Shown here piece by piece: positions 45,242-53,564 of a stretch of DNA of 64,000 nucleotides (positions within the stretch are counted from its first letter, which is position 1; every line of letters begins with the position of its first letter). The stretch is from an uncultured Erysipelotrichaceae bacterium (GTDB lineage Bacteria; Bacillota_I; Bacilli_A; Erysipelotrichales; Erysipelotrichaceae). The stretch spans positions 124,001-188,000 of the forward strand of contig CAKVAL010000001.1 of assembly GCA_934725085.1 (NCBI GenBank), given 5' to 3'. The position numbers were made by a program, and so were the translations under genes. A model generated the notes under the pieces. The model worked only from the letters and a program-made list of their open reading frames with translations. It had not been told where the DNA came from and made no database searches.

Positions 45242-45429
45242 ATAAGATACTTTGGACAATTAAGGGAAAAGAAGAAAAAGTAAGTGACGAAGAGCTTATT
45301 GAGATGATAAAGAGTGGTAAACTTACTAAGGATGATTTGATTAAGAATCGTGATTTGAAGAGGTTTGTGTCAATTGGTGATTCGATATATGGGTTTTATT
45401 TAAAAGGAGAGACAAATGAAAATTTATAA
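45238..45429 (+). CDS. Small GYF_2-like protein
   Basis: A 63-residue protein whose ATG overlaps the stop of the HTH-RCC1 gene (ATGA). It has the pattern W-T-I-K, then D-E-E-L-I-E-M-I-K-S-G-K-L-T-K-D-D-L-I and a second half ending I-G-F-like beta residues, as in small GYF_2/DUF4339-type domains that usually bind partners. Its 3' end runs 14 nt into cysS and carries the AAGGAG for cysS. The tight packing on both sides suggests a real gene, possibly partner of the membrane regulator. Function unknown. Confidence 0.6.
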   Translation: MNKILWTIKGKEEKVSDEELIEMIKSGKLTKDDLIKNRDLKRFVSIGDSIYGFYLKGETNENL

Positions 45430-46744
45430 TACTAAGTCATTAAAAAAAGAAGAATTTAAGCCTATTACCGAGGGCGAGGTTAAGATGTATGTATGTGGTC
45501 CTACCGTATATGATAATGTTCATATTGGTAATGTAAGACCAGTTGTTGTGTTTGATACTTTAAGAAGAACTTTTGAAGAGTTGGGTTATAAGGTAAAGTA
45601 TGTATCTAACTATACAGATGTTGATGATAAGATTATCAGAAGAAGCAAGGAATTAGGCATTTCTGAAAAGGAATTAACTGATGAGATGATTGCTGCTTAT
45701 AACGATATTAGACATAAGTTAAATGCAGCGGATTTATATAAGACACCAAGAGTTACTGAGACAATGGATGAGATCATTTCTTTTATCGATGGTTTGGTAG
45801 ACAAGGGTGCTGCTTATGAAAAAGATGGTGATGTATATTTTAGAACTAGTTCTGTAGCTGATTATGGAAGTCTATCTAATCAAAACTTAGATGATTTACA
45901 AGTTGGTGCTCGTATTGAAGAGAATGATTTAAAGGAATCTCCACTTGATTTTGCCCTTTGGAAGAAAACAGAAGATGGCATTAAGTGGCCTACTAGATAT
46001 TCAATTGGTAGACCTGGTTGGCATACAGAATGTGTTGTGATGATTAATAAGGAACTTGGTTCTTTGATTGATATTCATGGTGGCGGCAAGGACTTAAAGT
46101 TCCCTCATCATGAGAATGAGAGAGCACAATCTATGGCTATTAATGAATCTGAATTAGCTAATTATTGGGTACATTCAGGTATGATTGATATTAATGGTGT
46201 TAAGATGTCTAAGTCACTTGGTAATTTCATTACTGCTAAGGATATCTTGAGTAAGGTTGATCCAATGGTTCTAAGATGGTTCTTATTAGCTACTCAATAT
46301 CGTGATGATGTGAATGTTTCTGATGAGATTATCGAGTCTAGTAAGGCTGAGTTGACTAAGATTATTACAGCTTATAAACAAGCTTGCGTTAAGTTAGAAG
46401 TTAATGATATTAAGGTTGATGGTGTTGATGAGGATACTTATAAGCGTTTCATGGATGCGATGGCTGATGATTTGAATACTCCTAATGCGTATGCAGTAAT
46501 CTTTGAGATTGTTAAGAGTATTAATCAATTGGTAAGAGTTAAGGAAATTAATTTTGAAGCTTTAGGTAAAGAAGTTAATACCCTTGTTAGATGCATGAAT
46601 GTGTTGGGTATTGTCTTACCTGATATGACAATGTCTCTAGATGATAAGAAGATGTATCAAGAGTGGATGGAAGCTAAGTCTATTAAGGATTTCAAGAAGG
46701 CTGATGAGTTAAGAACACAGTTATCACAAAAGGGAATTCTTTAA
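45416..46744 (+). CDS. cysS: Cysteinyl-tRNA synthetase
   Basis: A 442-residue class I aminoacyl-tRNA synthetase. YVCGPTVYDNVHIGNVRP contains the first zinc ligand and the HIGH-type motif (HIGN), GWHTEC and GGKDLKFPHHENERAQS supply the other zinc ligands, and KMSKSLGNF is the KMSKS loop. It attaches cysteine to tRNA-Cys. Length is slightly below the usual 460-480, from a shorter C-terminus. AAGGAG at 45403-45408 precedes the ATG. The stop overlaps mrnC by 1 nt. Confidence 0.97.
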   Translation: MKIYNTKSLKKEEFKPITEGEVKMYVCGPTVYDNVHIGNVRPVVVFDTLRRTFEELGYKVKYVSNYTDVDDKIIRRSKELGISEKELTDEMIAAYNDIRHKLNAADLYKTPRVTETMDEIISFIDGLVDKGAAYEKDGDVYFRTSSVADYGSLSNQNLDDLQVGARIEENDLKESPLDFALWKKTEDGIKWPTRYSIGRPGWHTECVVMINKELGSLIDIHGGGKDLKFPHHENERAQSMAINESELANYWVHSGMIDINGVKMSKSLGNFITAKDILSKVDPMVLRWFLLATQYRDDVNVSDEIIESSKAELTKIITAYKQACVKLEVNDIKVDGVDEDTYKRFMDAMADDLNTPNAYAVIFEIVKSINQLVRVKEINFEALGKEVNTLVRCMNVLGIVLPDMTMSLDDKKMYQEWMEAKSIKDFKKADELRTQLSQKGIL

Positions 46745-47127
46745 TGGATATCAAAGAAGTTAGTTCTAACTCCTTGAGTTTCATTGGTGATGCGGTTTAT
46801 ACCTTAAGGGTAAGAGAACATTTTGTGACTAATAGGTATCAATCTTCAAAGGATTTGCAGAAGAAGTGTAATTCTTTGAATTGTGCTAAGGGTCAAATGA
46901 AGGCTTTTGAGTATTTGAAGAATCATGATTTCTTTAATGAGAATGAGTTGGATGCCTATAAAAGGGGCCGTAATCATATTACTCATATTCCTAAGAATGG
47001 TGATTTAATTTCTTATCAGTGTGCCAGTGGTATTGAAGCTATTGTTGGATATTTGTATCTTACAGATAAAGATAGATTAGATTTAATGTTTGAGACTATC
47101 TTTTCTAATATTGATGAGATTTACTAA
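46744..47127 (+). CDS. mrnC: Mini-ribonuclease III
   Basis: A 127-residue RNase III-like catalytic domain without a double-stranded RNA-binding domain. L-S-F-I-G-D-A-V-Y-T-L-R-V-R is the RNase III signature with the catalytic Asp, and G-R-N-H and S-G-I-E-A-I-V-G-Y-L-Y-L match the MrnC family. It matures 23S rRNA in Firmicutes. It starts at the last base of the cysS stop. In many Firmicutes rlmB follows; here a hairpin and a 3.4-kb insert come first. Confidence 0.95.
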   Translation: MDIKEVSSNSLSFIGDAVYTLRVREHFVTNRYQSSKDLQKKCNSLNCAKGQMKAFEYLKNHDFFNENELDAYKRGRNHITHIPKNGDLISYQCASGIEAIVGYLYLTDKDRLDLMFETIFSNIDEIY

Positions 47128-47138
47128 TGTGTAATATA

Positions 47139-47165
47139 AAATTCGTAGCTTATAGCTACGAATTT
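47139..47165. terminator. Two-way hairpin terminator between mrnC and the ATPase gene
   Basis: AAATTCGTAGC (47139-47149) pairs perfectly with GCTACGAATTT (47155-47165) across a five-base loop, with T-runs readable on both strands. It lies 12 nt after mrnC and abuts the ATPase stop codon. Confidence 0.85.
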
Positions 47166-48503
47166 TTATAGAAAAGGCACCATGTATATCGGGATATAAT
47201 GTATACCATTTTCATATTTATAGTCTTTGGTATGAATTACATATTTTTCTTTTATACGTTTCTTGAATTTTTCTCCAAAAATATCTAAAGATTTATGGGT
47301 CCTATAATTGCCAGACTTAACTTCTATTGGACAAATTTTGTTGCCACTAGAAATTAAAAAATCAATTTCATATAGATGATTAGAGTTCTCATTTTCCATT
47401 GTGTGGTAAAACAAATTATGTCCCTTAGCAACCAACATTTGAGCAACTGCATTTTCATAAACATAGCCTAGGTTTGCCTCTAATTTATCTAATAATAGCT
47501 TGTTGTATATGTCATTTTCGGTATATTTTTTATCTTTAAACGCAAGAGTGATAAAAAGCCCAACATCAGATAGGAAAAGTTTATAATGTTCAGTATCTTT
47601 TTCCAGTGAAAGTCCATCGTTAGGATCGTTAGAACGATAAGAAATATTTACTGTAAAAGAACTTAGCATATCTGGTATTATCTCTCTTACTTGTGTTGAA
47701 CGTACTCCTTCTCTTGCACTAGATAAAATATAACGAGAAGCGTTTTTATATAGATTGGAAGGAATCGCATCATAAATATCACCTGCAAGGCCGGTACCAT
47801 CTATTTTGATAAAATCTTCTTCATACAAATCAATAATCTCTCTTTTTGTTTCATCTACCAGTTGAAGATTGTTCTTTTCTAAGTAGGTTTCGATTGCTTG
47901 TGGCATTCCGCCTATCAACATATACAATCTAAATATTTTCATTATGTTTCTATGTAAGGCATTTCCGGCCGGCTTTTTATTTTCTATAAGCATCTTTATA
48001 GTATTAGCTGTTACATTGTCATTTACAGCCCATAAAAACTCTTCAAAATCCATAGGATACATTGAAATTTTATGTTCTTCACTTGGAATTAAAATATCCT
48101 TAGTATTTTTTCTAATAGATAATAGTGATCCGGTTTCAATATACTTATATCTTCCATCAGCTACTAAGTATTTAATTGCTTGTCTTGCTTTGGGGAGAAG
48201 TTGCACTTCATCAAAGATTATGACTGATTCGTTTTTGTATAACGTTTTATTAGTGAATTGTTGTAATTGTAAAAAGAAAAAATCAAGATTGTACATGTCA
48301 TCAAATAGGCCGATAATTTCTTTTGTTGTATGAGCGAAATCGATCATAATATATGATTTAAACTCATTTTTCGCAAATTCCTCTGCAATTGTAGATTTCC
48401 CAACTCGTCTAGCACCTTTAATTAAAAGTGCATATTTATCACTTCTGTTTTCTTTCCATTCAAGCATTTCATTGTATATTTTTCTTTTAAATGGCTTTAA
48501 CAT
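47166..48503 (-). CDS. AAA ATPase with C-terminal DUF4143-type nuclease-like domain
   Basis: A 445-residue protein. The Walker A loop GARRVGKST is near residue 35, Walker B I-I-F-D-E-V-Q near residue 95, and T-G-S-L-L-S near residue 128. The C-terminal third has Y-E-I-D-F-L-I-S and C-P-I-E-V-K-S-G, a PD-(D/E)xK-like pattern, as in the AAA_14/DUF4143 family. These proteins are common in accessory regions and have no settled role. GAGGGAG precedes the ATG, with a TATAAT 25 nt upstream. It sits with an AbiE-like pair in an island that breaks the mrnC-rlmB link. Confidence 0.9.
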   Translation of the reverse strand: MLKPFKRKIYNEMLEWKENRSDKYALLIKGARRVGKSTIAEEFAKNEFKSYIMIDFAHTTKEIIGLFDDMYNLDFFFLQLQQFTNKTLYKNESVIIFDEVQLLPKARQAIKYLVADGRYKYIETGSLLSIRKNTKDILIPSEEHKISMYPMDFEEFLWAVNDNVTANTIKMLIENKKPAGNALHRNIMKIFRLYMLIGGMPQAIETYLEKNNLQLVDETKREIIDLYEEDFIKIDGTGLAGDIYDAIPSNLYKNASRYILSSAREGVRSTQVREIIPDMLSSFTVNISYRSNDPNDGLSLEKDTEHYKLFLSDVGLFITLAFKDKKYTENDIYNKLLLDKLEANLGYVYENAVAQMLVAKGHNLFYHTMENENSNHLYEIDFLISSGNKICPIEVKSGNYRTHKSLDIFGEKFKKRIKEKYVIHTKDYKYENGIHYIPIYMVPFL

Positions 48504-48528
48504 GGTTGTTTCTCCCTCTTATAAGTAC

Positions 48529-48616
48529 ATTATAACGCAAATCCCCATTCGCAAAACACTTAAACATACGCAAATCCCCATTCATTTTATGTCAGAACAT
48601 ACGCAAATCCCCATTC
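48529..48616 (-). repeat. Promoter and three 16-bp direct repeats with exact 33-bp period
   Basis: ACGCAAATCCCCATTC (plus-strand reading) occurs at 48535-48550, 48568-48583 and 48601-48616, each start 33 bp after the last; the two 17-nt spacers both end in AACAT. The minus-strand -10 box TATAAT (48534-48529) of the ATPase gene abuts the first copy. The spacing is near three helical turns, so proteins bound at all copies would lie on one face. Too short and too few for CRISPR; an operator array is more likely. Confidence 0.7.
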
Positions 48617-48734
48617 GATAGCATAAAAACAATTTGTAACATAAAATTTGATATATTAAGAAATGTAAATATTGCGTATAAATAAAGGGTTTTATGATGG
48701 TTGTGTATTTTTAAATATTATGATATTTTAAAAA

Positions 48735-48779
48735 TGTAACATAAAATAGGTTACAAATTTAAAATTTAGGTTACAAATT
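48735..48779. promoter_or_regulatory. Clustered TGTAAC/GTTACA half-sites before the antitoxin gene
   Basis: TGTAAC (48735-48740) faces GTTACA (48750-48755), and GTTACA recurs at 48770-48775 just before the ATG; the 13-mer TAGGTTACAAATT is repeated with a 20-bp period. Another TGTAACATAAAAT is at 48635, exactly 100 bp upstream of the copy at 48735. AbiEi antitoxins are known to bind inverted repeats at their own promoters, so these are candidate operators. Confidence 0.5.
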
Positions 48780-49739
48780 ATGAAAGAGTATTTAGAAGAA
48801 GAGACATGTCTAAAGGTTTCGATGAAGGAAACCGATAAATATTATGAAAAACTTCCTTTAATGTATAAAGGAAGGTATATTTTTTATGATATGCAAATGG
48901 TTGGGGCAAAGTGGATAGGCTTAAAACCAAAATATGACATAAAACTAGTTGATATTAGAGTTGATTATAAATTGATTGTGAGCACTTTTAAATCAAATTG
49001 TGTTTTTTTGTTTAATTCAGTTACTTTTTATAAAAAAGAAAAAATGCATGATGAAGGAATACCATTTGTGATTAAAGATAAACAAATATATTTACCTTTT
49101 TTAGCTATTGTGCTGTCAAGTTATAGAGAAACTGGAATTAGACCAGTATCTAAAATTTCTTTTTTAACTCAAAAAATGGTATTGGTTGCAATATATGAAA
49201 AATGGAAGGGTGTTTCAGCTACTGAAGCGGCAAAAAGGTTAGAAGTTACTAGAATGTCTGCAAGTAGATGCTTTGATGAAATTCAATACTTAGGTATCAA
49301 TATTCTAGATATGAGTGGTAAGACCAGATTGATTTGTGTTCCTAATGATATAGAAGCATTGTGGAAAGATATAAAAGATAAATTAAGAAGTCCAGTAATA
49401 AAAACATATGCACTTTCTAAAGATGTAAAACTAGATAAATTAGGTGGTATCAGCGCTTTGTGTGAGTATTCTATGTTGCAGGATAATAATTATCCAACAT
49501 ATGTAGTAACAAAAAAAGATATCGTAAAAAGTGGAATAAGAGAAATGGAACCTGTATATTTTGGAGAAGATATAGGAAGTTTAGTATTAGAGGTAGGATA
49601 TTTTATAAACTTTAACAATAATAATATAGAAGATCCATTTAGCGTCATCTTGTCTTTGTCTCAAGAAGATCTAGATGATCCAAGAGTGGACCTTTCTATT
49701 AGAAAAATGTTAAAGGAGTATGTATGGTTAATGGAATAA
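48780..49739 (+). CDS. AbiEi-like antitoxin/regulator with winged helix
   Basis: A 319-residue protein. Residues about 131-178 form a winged helix-turn-helix (VSATEAAKRLEVTRMSASRC). The N-terminal 125 residues are mixed alpha/beta without recognised motif, and the C-terminal part (about 200-319) has the L-G-G-I-S-A-L-x-x-Y-S-M-L segment and the acidic D-P-F-S-V-I-L-S-L end seen in regulators paired with AbiEii-type nucleotidyltransferases. It overlaps the toxin-like gene by 16 nt. The family is type IV toxin-antitoxin-like, in which the antitoxin represses its own operon. Repeated GTTACA sites upstream fit this. Confidence 0.65.
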   Translation: MKEYLEEETCLKVSMKETDKYYEKLPLMYKGRYIFYDMQMVGAKWIGLKPKYDIKLVDIRVDYKLIVSTFKSNCVFLFNSVTFYKKEKMHDEGIPFVIKDKQIYLPFLAIVLSSYRETGIRPVSKISFLTQKMVLVAIYEKWKGVSATEAAKRLEVTRMSASRCFDEIQYLGINILDMSGKTRLICVPNDIEALWKDIKDKLRSPVIKTYALSKDVKLDKLGGISALCEYSMLQDNNYPTYVVTKKDIVKSGIREMEPVYFGEDIGSLVLEVGYFINFNNNNIEDPFSVILSLSQEDLDDPRVDLSIRKMLKEYVWLME

Positions 49740-50470
49740 TAATTTTTAGAGAGTATTTTAAAGGATTTGAGGATCAATATGTCCTTATAGGTGGAGCTGC
49801 ATGTGATATTGTGTTTGAAAATCGAAAAGCTGAGTTTAGAATGACAAAAGATTTGGATATGGTATTAATTGTTGAAGCATTAACGCCTGAATTTGGCGAT
49901 AGATTTTGGGAATTTGTAAAAGGTGGTAAATATAGAAACAAGGTTACCAACAAAGGAAAACCGCAATTCTACAGGTTTGATAAACCAGAGGCTGATAATT
50001 ACCCAAGAACAATCGAATTGTTTTGTAGGGAGAACTTCAAACTAAGAGAAATGACGGGTATAACGCCAATCCATGTTAACGATTCTGTGTCTAGTCTTTA
50101 AGCTATTTTGTTAAATGAAGATTATTATCAAATCTTATTAGAAGGAAGAACTGTTGAGGATGGTTTATCTGTTTTAAGACCAGAATATTTAATTCTTTTT
50201 AAGGCTAAAGCTTATCTAGATCTAGACTTAAGAAAAAAGAATGGTGAGAAAATTGATTCTGGCGATATCGGCAAACACAAAAAAGACATCTTGCGTATAA
50301 TAGGTGAATTAGAATTAAGAAAAACTAAGGAGCTTCCTATTTCGGTTAAAAATGATATAGATAATTTTATCGTCACGCTTACTGATAATCCATTTGATTA
50401 TAATTCTTTAAAGAGACACGAGTTAAAGAATGAAGAAGTTATAGATAAGCTTAAAAGCATCTATGATTGA
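49724..50470 (+). pseudogene. AbiEii-like nucleotidyltransferase toxin, interrupted by an in-frame TAA
   Basis: The reading frame 49724-50470 would encode about 248 residues but has a TAA at 50099-50101; translation continues in the same frame, with no shift, to 50470. The first half has the nucleotidyltransferase signature (LIGGAACDIVF then TKDLDMVL). The break falls in a conserved stretch, V-S-S-L-stop-A-I-L-L, where relatives I recall carry a serine, so TCA to TAA is the simplest change. The second half keeps K-A-K-A-Y-L-D-L-D-L-R and K-H-K-K-D-I. Either the toxin is inactivated, or two fragments are made, the second from TTG at 50108. A sequencing error is also possible. Confidence 0.8.
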
Positions 50471-50489
50471 TTAGAATAAAAGTAATACA

Positions 50490-50498
50490 TGATAAAAT
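50490..50498 (+). promoter_or_regulatory. Extended -10 box upstream of rlmB
   Basis: TGATAAAAT fits TGn plus a TAtAAT-like hexamer; the transcript would start near 50505 and include AAGGTGG before the rlmB ATG. rlmB thus seems to have its own promoter downstream of the island. Confidence 0.4.
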
Positions 50499-50522
50499 AA
50501 TCAATGTTAAGGTGGTAAAGAT

Positions 50523-51221
50523 ATGAGTGATATCATTTATGGAAAAAATAGTTTTATAGAGGCTTTAAGAAGTGATCGTATTAAAGAAGCTTTGATCACA
50601 AAGGATTGTCAATATCTTAAAGATTTAGAAAAGAAGAATATTAAATATAAAATCGTTGATAAAAAGAAATTAGATATTTTAAGTAAGAACGGTAATCATC
50701 AGGGTTGCTTAGCTTACACTAAAGAATATAAACTAGCTACAGTTAAGTCGATGATGAAAAAGGAAAAGGGTCTTATTGTCTTATTAGATGGACTAAAGGA
50801 TCCGCATAACTTGGGTGCTATTATTAGAACTTGTGAGTGTGCTGGTGCTGATGGTTTAGTTTATAAGAAACATAATAGCGTTCATTTAAATGATACTGTT
50901 GCTAAGGTTGCTTGTGGGGCACTTGAGTATGTTAAGGTGGCTGAAGTAACTAATATGGTTAATACTATTAAGGAACTAAAGGACAATGGCTATTGGGTTG
51001 TGGGTACTGATGGTTCTGGTAATGATTTATACAATAAGATTGACTATAACATGAATGTAGCTTTGGTAATTGGTTCTGAGGGTGAGGGCATGAGTCGTCT
51101 TGTTAAGGAAGAGTGTGACTTTATCGTTAAGATGCCAATGAAGGGTCATATTAACAGTTTGAATGCTTCAGTAGCTGCTGGTATTATGATTTTTAATATC
51201 CTTGATAAAAGAGGAGAATAA
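50523..51221 (+). CDS. rlmB: 23S rRNA 2'-O-ribose methyltransferase (RlmB/TrmH family)
   Basis: A 232-residue SPOUT-class methyltransferase. I-Y-G-K-N-S-F-I-E-A-L opens the substrate-binding domain; the knot domain has LDGLKDPHNLGAIIRTCECAG, VIGSEGEGMSRLV and HINSLNASVAAGI, the three SPOUT motifs that bind S-adenosylmethionine. It probably methylates G2251 of 23S rRNA. AAGGTGG at 50511-50517 precedes the ATG. It is separated from mrnC by the accessory island, and its stop is 2 nt before the glucosidase gene. Confidence 0.92.
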   Translation: MSDIIYGKNSFIEALRSDRIKEALITKDCQYLKDLEKKNIKYKIVDKKKLDILSKNGNHQGCLAYTKEYKLATVKSMMKKEKGLIVLLDGLKDPHNLGAIIRTCECAGADGLVYKKHNSVHLNDTVAKVACGALEYVKVAEVTNMVNTIKELKDNGYWVVGTDGSGNDLYNKIDYNMNVALVIGSEGEGMSRLVKEECDFIVKMPMKGHINSLNASVAAGIMIFNILDKRGE

Positions 51222-51223
51222 GT

Positions 51224-53080
51224 ATGTTAGTAACAAGGAACTCTAAATTAATTGATGTGTTTAAGACACCATCTGGTCATGATCTTTTAGCTCGTTTATT
51301 CTATTCACTTGGAATGGATGAGAGTTTGATTGAGAAGAAACTGATTGGTGGTATTAAGCTCAGTTCCTTGAAATATTTAACGTTTAATAAATTCAATGAT
51401 GAGGCAATCGATGCGTTTGTTGATTTGTTGAATTCTTTTAATATTGAAGATAAAGATGATAGTCCTGAAATTAAAAGGGAGTGGTGGAAGGAGGCTATAT
51501 TCTATCAAATCTATCCACGTTCTTTTAAGGATTCTAATGGTGATGGTATTGGTGATATAAATGGCATTACTTCCAAGTTGGATTATTTAAAGGATTTGGG
51601 TGTAGATGCCTTATGGATTTGCCCTTTCTATGATTCACCTAATTGTGATAATGGTTATGATATTCGCGATTATAAGAAGATAATGGCTGAATTTGGAAGT
51701 ATGGACGATGTTGATAATTTATTTGTGGAAGCACACAAAAGAGATATCAAGATTATCATTGATTTGGTTATGAATCATACTTCTGATGAGCATGAATGGT
51801 TTAAAAAATCACTTAAGAGAATTAAACCTTATGATGATTATTATATTTGGGAAGATAAGCCTACTAACTGGACTTCTTTCTTTTCAGGTCCTGCTTGGAA
51901 ATATTTTGATGAAAGAAAACAATATGCTCTACATTTATTTGCGGATAAACAAATAGATTTAAACTGGGATAATCCTTTAGTTAGAGAAGAGATGTATGAT
52001 ATTGCTAATTATTGGTTAGATAAGGGTGCTGATGGTTTTAGGTTGGATGTTGTGTCAATGATATCTAAGAATAGGCCTTTAAGGGATGGCAATAAGACTA
52101 TTGGTGAGTTGATTTCTTTTGTGGGCATTGAACATTATTTCCATGGTAATCATTTAGATGAGTATCTTAAGGAATTTAATAAAAGATGTTTAAAACCTCA
52201 TAAGGCTTATACAGTAGGAGAATGTCCTGGGGCTGGTGTTAAGTTAGGTAGGTTTATTGCGGGTGATGATAGTGATGAATTAAGCCAATTATTTTCTTTT
52301 GATCATATTGATAATCCAGGTAAGAAACGTTTTGATGTTTATGACTTTGATTTAAGAAAGATGATGCCTGAGCTTATTAGATGGCAGATGAAGTATTCTA
52401 ATCATGCTTGGCCTACTGTCTTTATGAATAATCATGATAATCCTAGGATGTTGTCTAAGGTTGATAAGGATTTAAAGTATCGTGATGAAGTGGCTAAGTT
52501 GTTAATTACTTTGATGATGACTTTAAAGGGTACCCCGTATATTTATCAGGGTGATGAGATTGGCATGGCTAATTATCCTTTTAAAGATTTGAGTGAGTAT
52601 CGTGATGTCGAAACTTTAAATTTTTATGAATTGAATAAAAAGGATAAGAATATCTTAAAGAGATTGGAATATGGTTCTAGGGATAATGCAAGAACGCCAA
52701 TGCAGTGGAGTGATGATACTTATGCTGGTTTCTCTAGTGTTAATCCTTGGATTAATATCAATCCTGATTATAAGGAATACAACGTTGAAGCTGAACTTAA
52801 GGATGATGATTCAATACTGAATTATTATAAGAAGGCTATTAAACTACGTAAGGATAATAAAGTATTTATATATGGAAACTTTGAACTTATTACTTTAAAG
52901 GATATATTAGTTTACAAGCGTACATTGGATGATGAAGAGTTTATAGTAGTAATGAATTTGACTGATAAGACTTTAAAGAAGCCATTAGTTAAAGATGTTG
53001 TGTTAAGTAATTATAATAGTGATAGCGATAAATTAAGACCATATGAGGTGATAGTATGCAGAAAAGTGGAAAAATATTAG
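51224..53080 (+). CDS. GH13 alpha-glucosidase (oligo-1,6-glucosidase type) with N-terminal helical domain
   Basis: A 618-residue enzyme. Residues about 87-560 are a GH13 catalytic domain starting WWKEAIFYQIYPRSFKDSNG, with nucleophile Asp275 in GFRLDVV, acid Glu333 in TVGECPG and Asp405 in NNHDNPR. DSNGDGIGDI is the calcium-type loop of oligo-1,6-glucosidases. It would release glucose from isomaltose or malto-oligosaccharides in the cytoplasm. The extra 80 N-terminal residues look alpha-helical and are absent from standard enzymes. Its start is 2 nt after rlmB and its end overlaps the YbaK gene by 25 nt. It may work with the maltodextrin genes at 59534-64000. Confidence 0.92.
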   Translation: MLVTRNSKLIDVFKTPSGHDLLARLFYSLGMDESLIEKKLIGGIKLSSLKYLTFNKFNDEAIDAFVDLLNSFNIEDKDDSPEIKREWWKEAIFYQIYPRSFKDSNGDGIGDINGITSKLDYLKDLGVDALWICPFYDSPNCDNGYDIRDYKKIMAEFGSMDDVDNLFVEAHKRDIKIIIDLVMNHTSDEHEWFKKSLKRIKPYDDYYIWEDKPTNWTSFFSGPAWKYFDERKQYALHLFADKQIDLNWDNPLVREEMYDIANYWLDKGADGFRLDVVSMISKNRPLRDGNKTIGELISFVGIEHYFHGNHLDEYLKEFNKRCLKPHKAYTVGECPGAGVKLGRFIAGDDSDELSQLFSFDHIDNPGKKRFDVYDFDLRKMMPELIRWQMKYSNHAWPTVFMNNHDNPRMLSKVDKDLKYRDEVAKLLITLMMTLKGTPYIYQGDEIGMANYPFKDLSEYRDVETLNFYELNKKDKNILKRLEYGSRDNARTPMQWSDDTYAGFSSVNPWININPDYKEYNVEAELKDDDSILNYYKKAIKLRKDNKVFIYGNFELITLKDILVYKRTLDDEEFIVVMNLTDKTLKKPLVKDVVLSNYNSDSDKLRPYEVIVCRKVEKY

Positions 53081-53526
53081 AGTCATTAAATTTAGAATTT
53101 AGATACATAGAACATGAGCCAGTTTTAGATTATGAAGCTGCTTATAGAGTTGATCAACAGTTTAATTTAACAGGTCAAGAATCAAAGTGTTTGTTTATTA
53201 AGTCAAAGTCTGGTAAGTTTTATTCTTTCATAACTTATGAAGGTGTTAACTTTGATCGTAAATTCTTTAAGGAATTGTTAGGTGAGAAGACAAGCATTGC
53301 CTCAAGGGAAGAACTTATGGATATTGCAGGATATGAGGCAGGATGTGCCGCTCCTTTTCCTTATCCTAAGGAAGTAGGGTATATTGTTGATAATAGAGTC
53401 TTTAATTTCGATAAGTATATTTGTAGTGCTGGTATTCCTACTGAGAGTTTTGAAATGCCTACAAGTAACTTAAAAGAAGTATATAAGCATGTAGATAATG
53501 AAGTTATCTATATTGATATTGAATAA
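53056..53526 (+). CDS. YbaK/EbsC-domain protein (probable aminoacyl-tRNA deacylase)
   Basis: A 156-residue protein of the YbaK/ProRS-editing domain family (PF04073). I-E-H-E-P-V-L-D-Y near residue 18, K-C-L-F-I-K-S-K-S-G near residue 44 and A-G-Y-E-A-G-C-A-A-P-F near residue 91 match the family layout, with the first lysine of the central strand in the catalytic position. Such proteins remove wrong amino acids from tRNA in trans. It overlaps the glucosidase gene by 25 nt and is the last gene before the T-box. The exact editing target is unknown. Confidence 0.85.
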   Translation: MQKSGKILESLNLEFRYIEHEPVLDYEAAYRVDQQFNLTGQESKCLFIKSKSGKFYSFITYEGVNFDRKFFKELLGEKTSIASREELMDIAGYEAGCAAPFPYPKEVGYIVDNRVFNFDKYICSAGIPTESFEMPTSNLKEVYKHVDNEVIYIDIE

Positions 53527-53564
53527 TTAAATTAATAGTCGTATATTTGAATTATAAACAAAAC

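Noticed and set aside
48529..48616. Possible mini CRISPR array (three repeats, regular spacing)
   Set aside because: The 16-bp repeat and 17-bp spacers are far below CRISPR sizes, no cas gene is present, and the array abuts a promoter -10 box.
49724..50470. Frameshift as the cause of the split toxin
   Set aside because: Both halves are in the same frame; only a single stop codon separates them.
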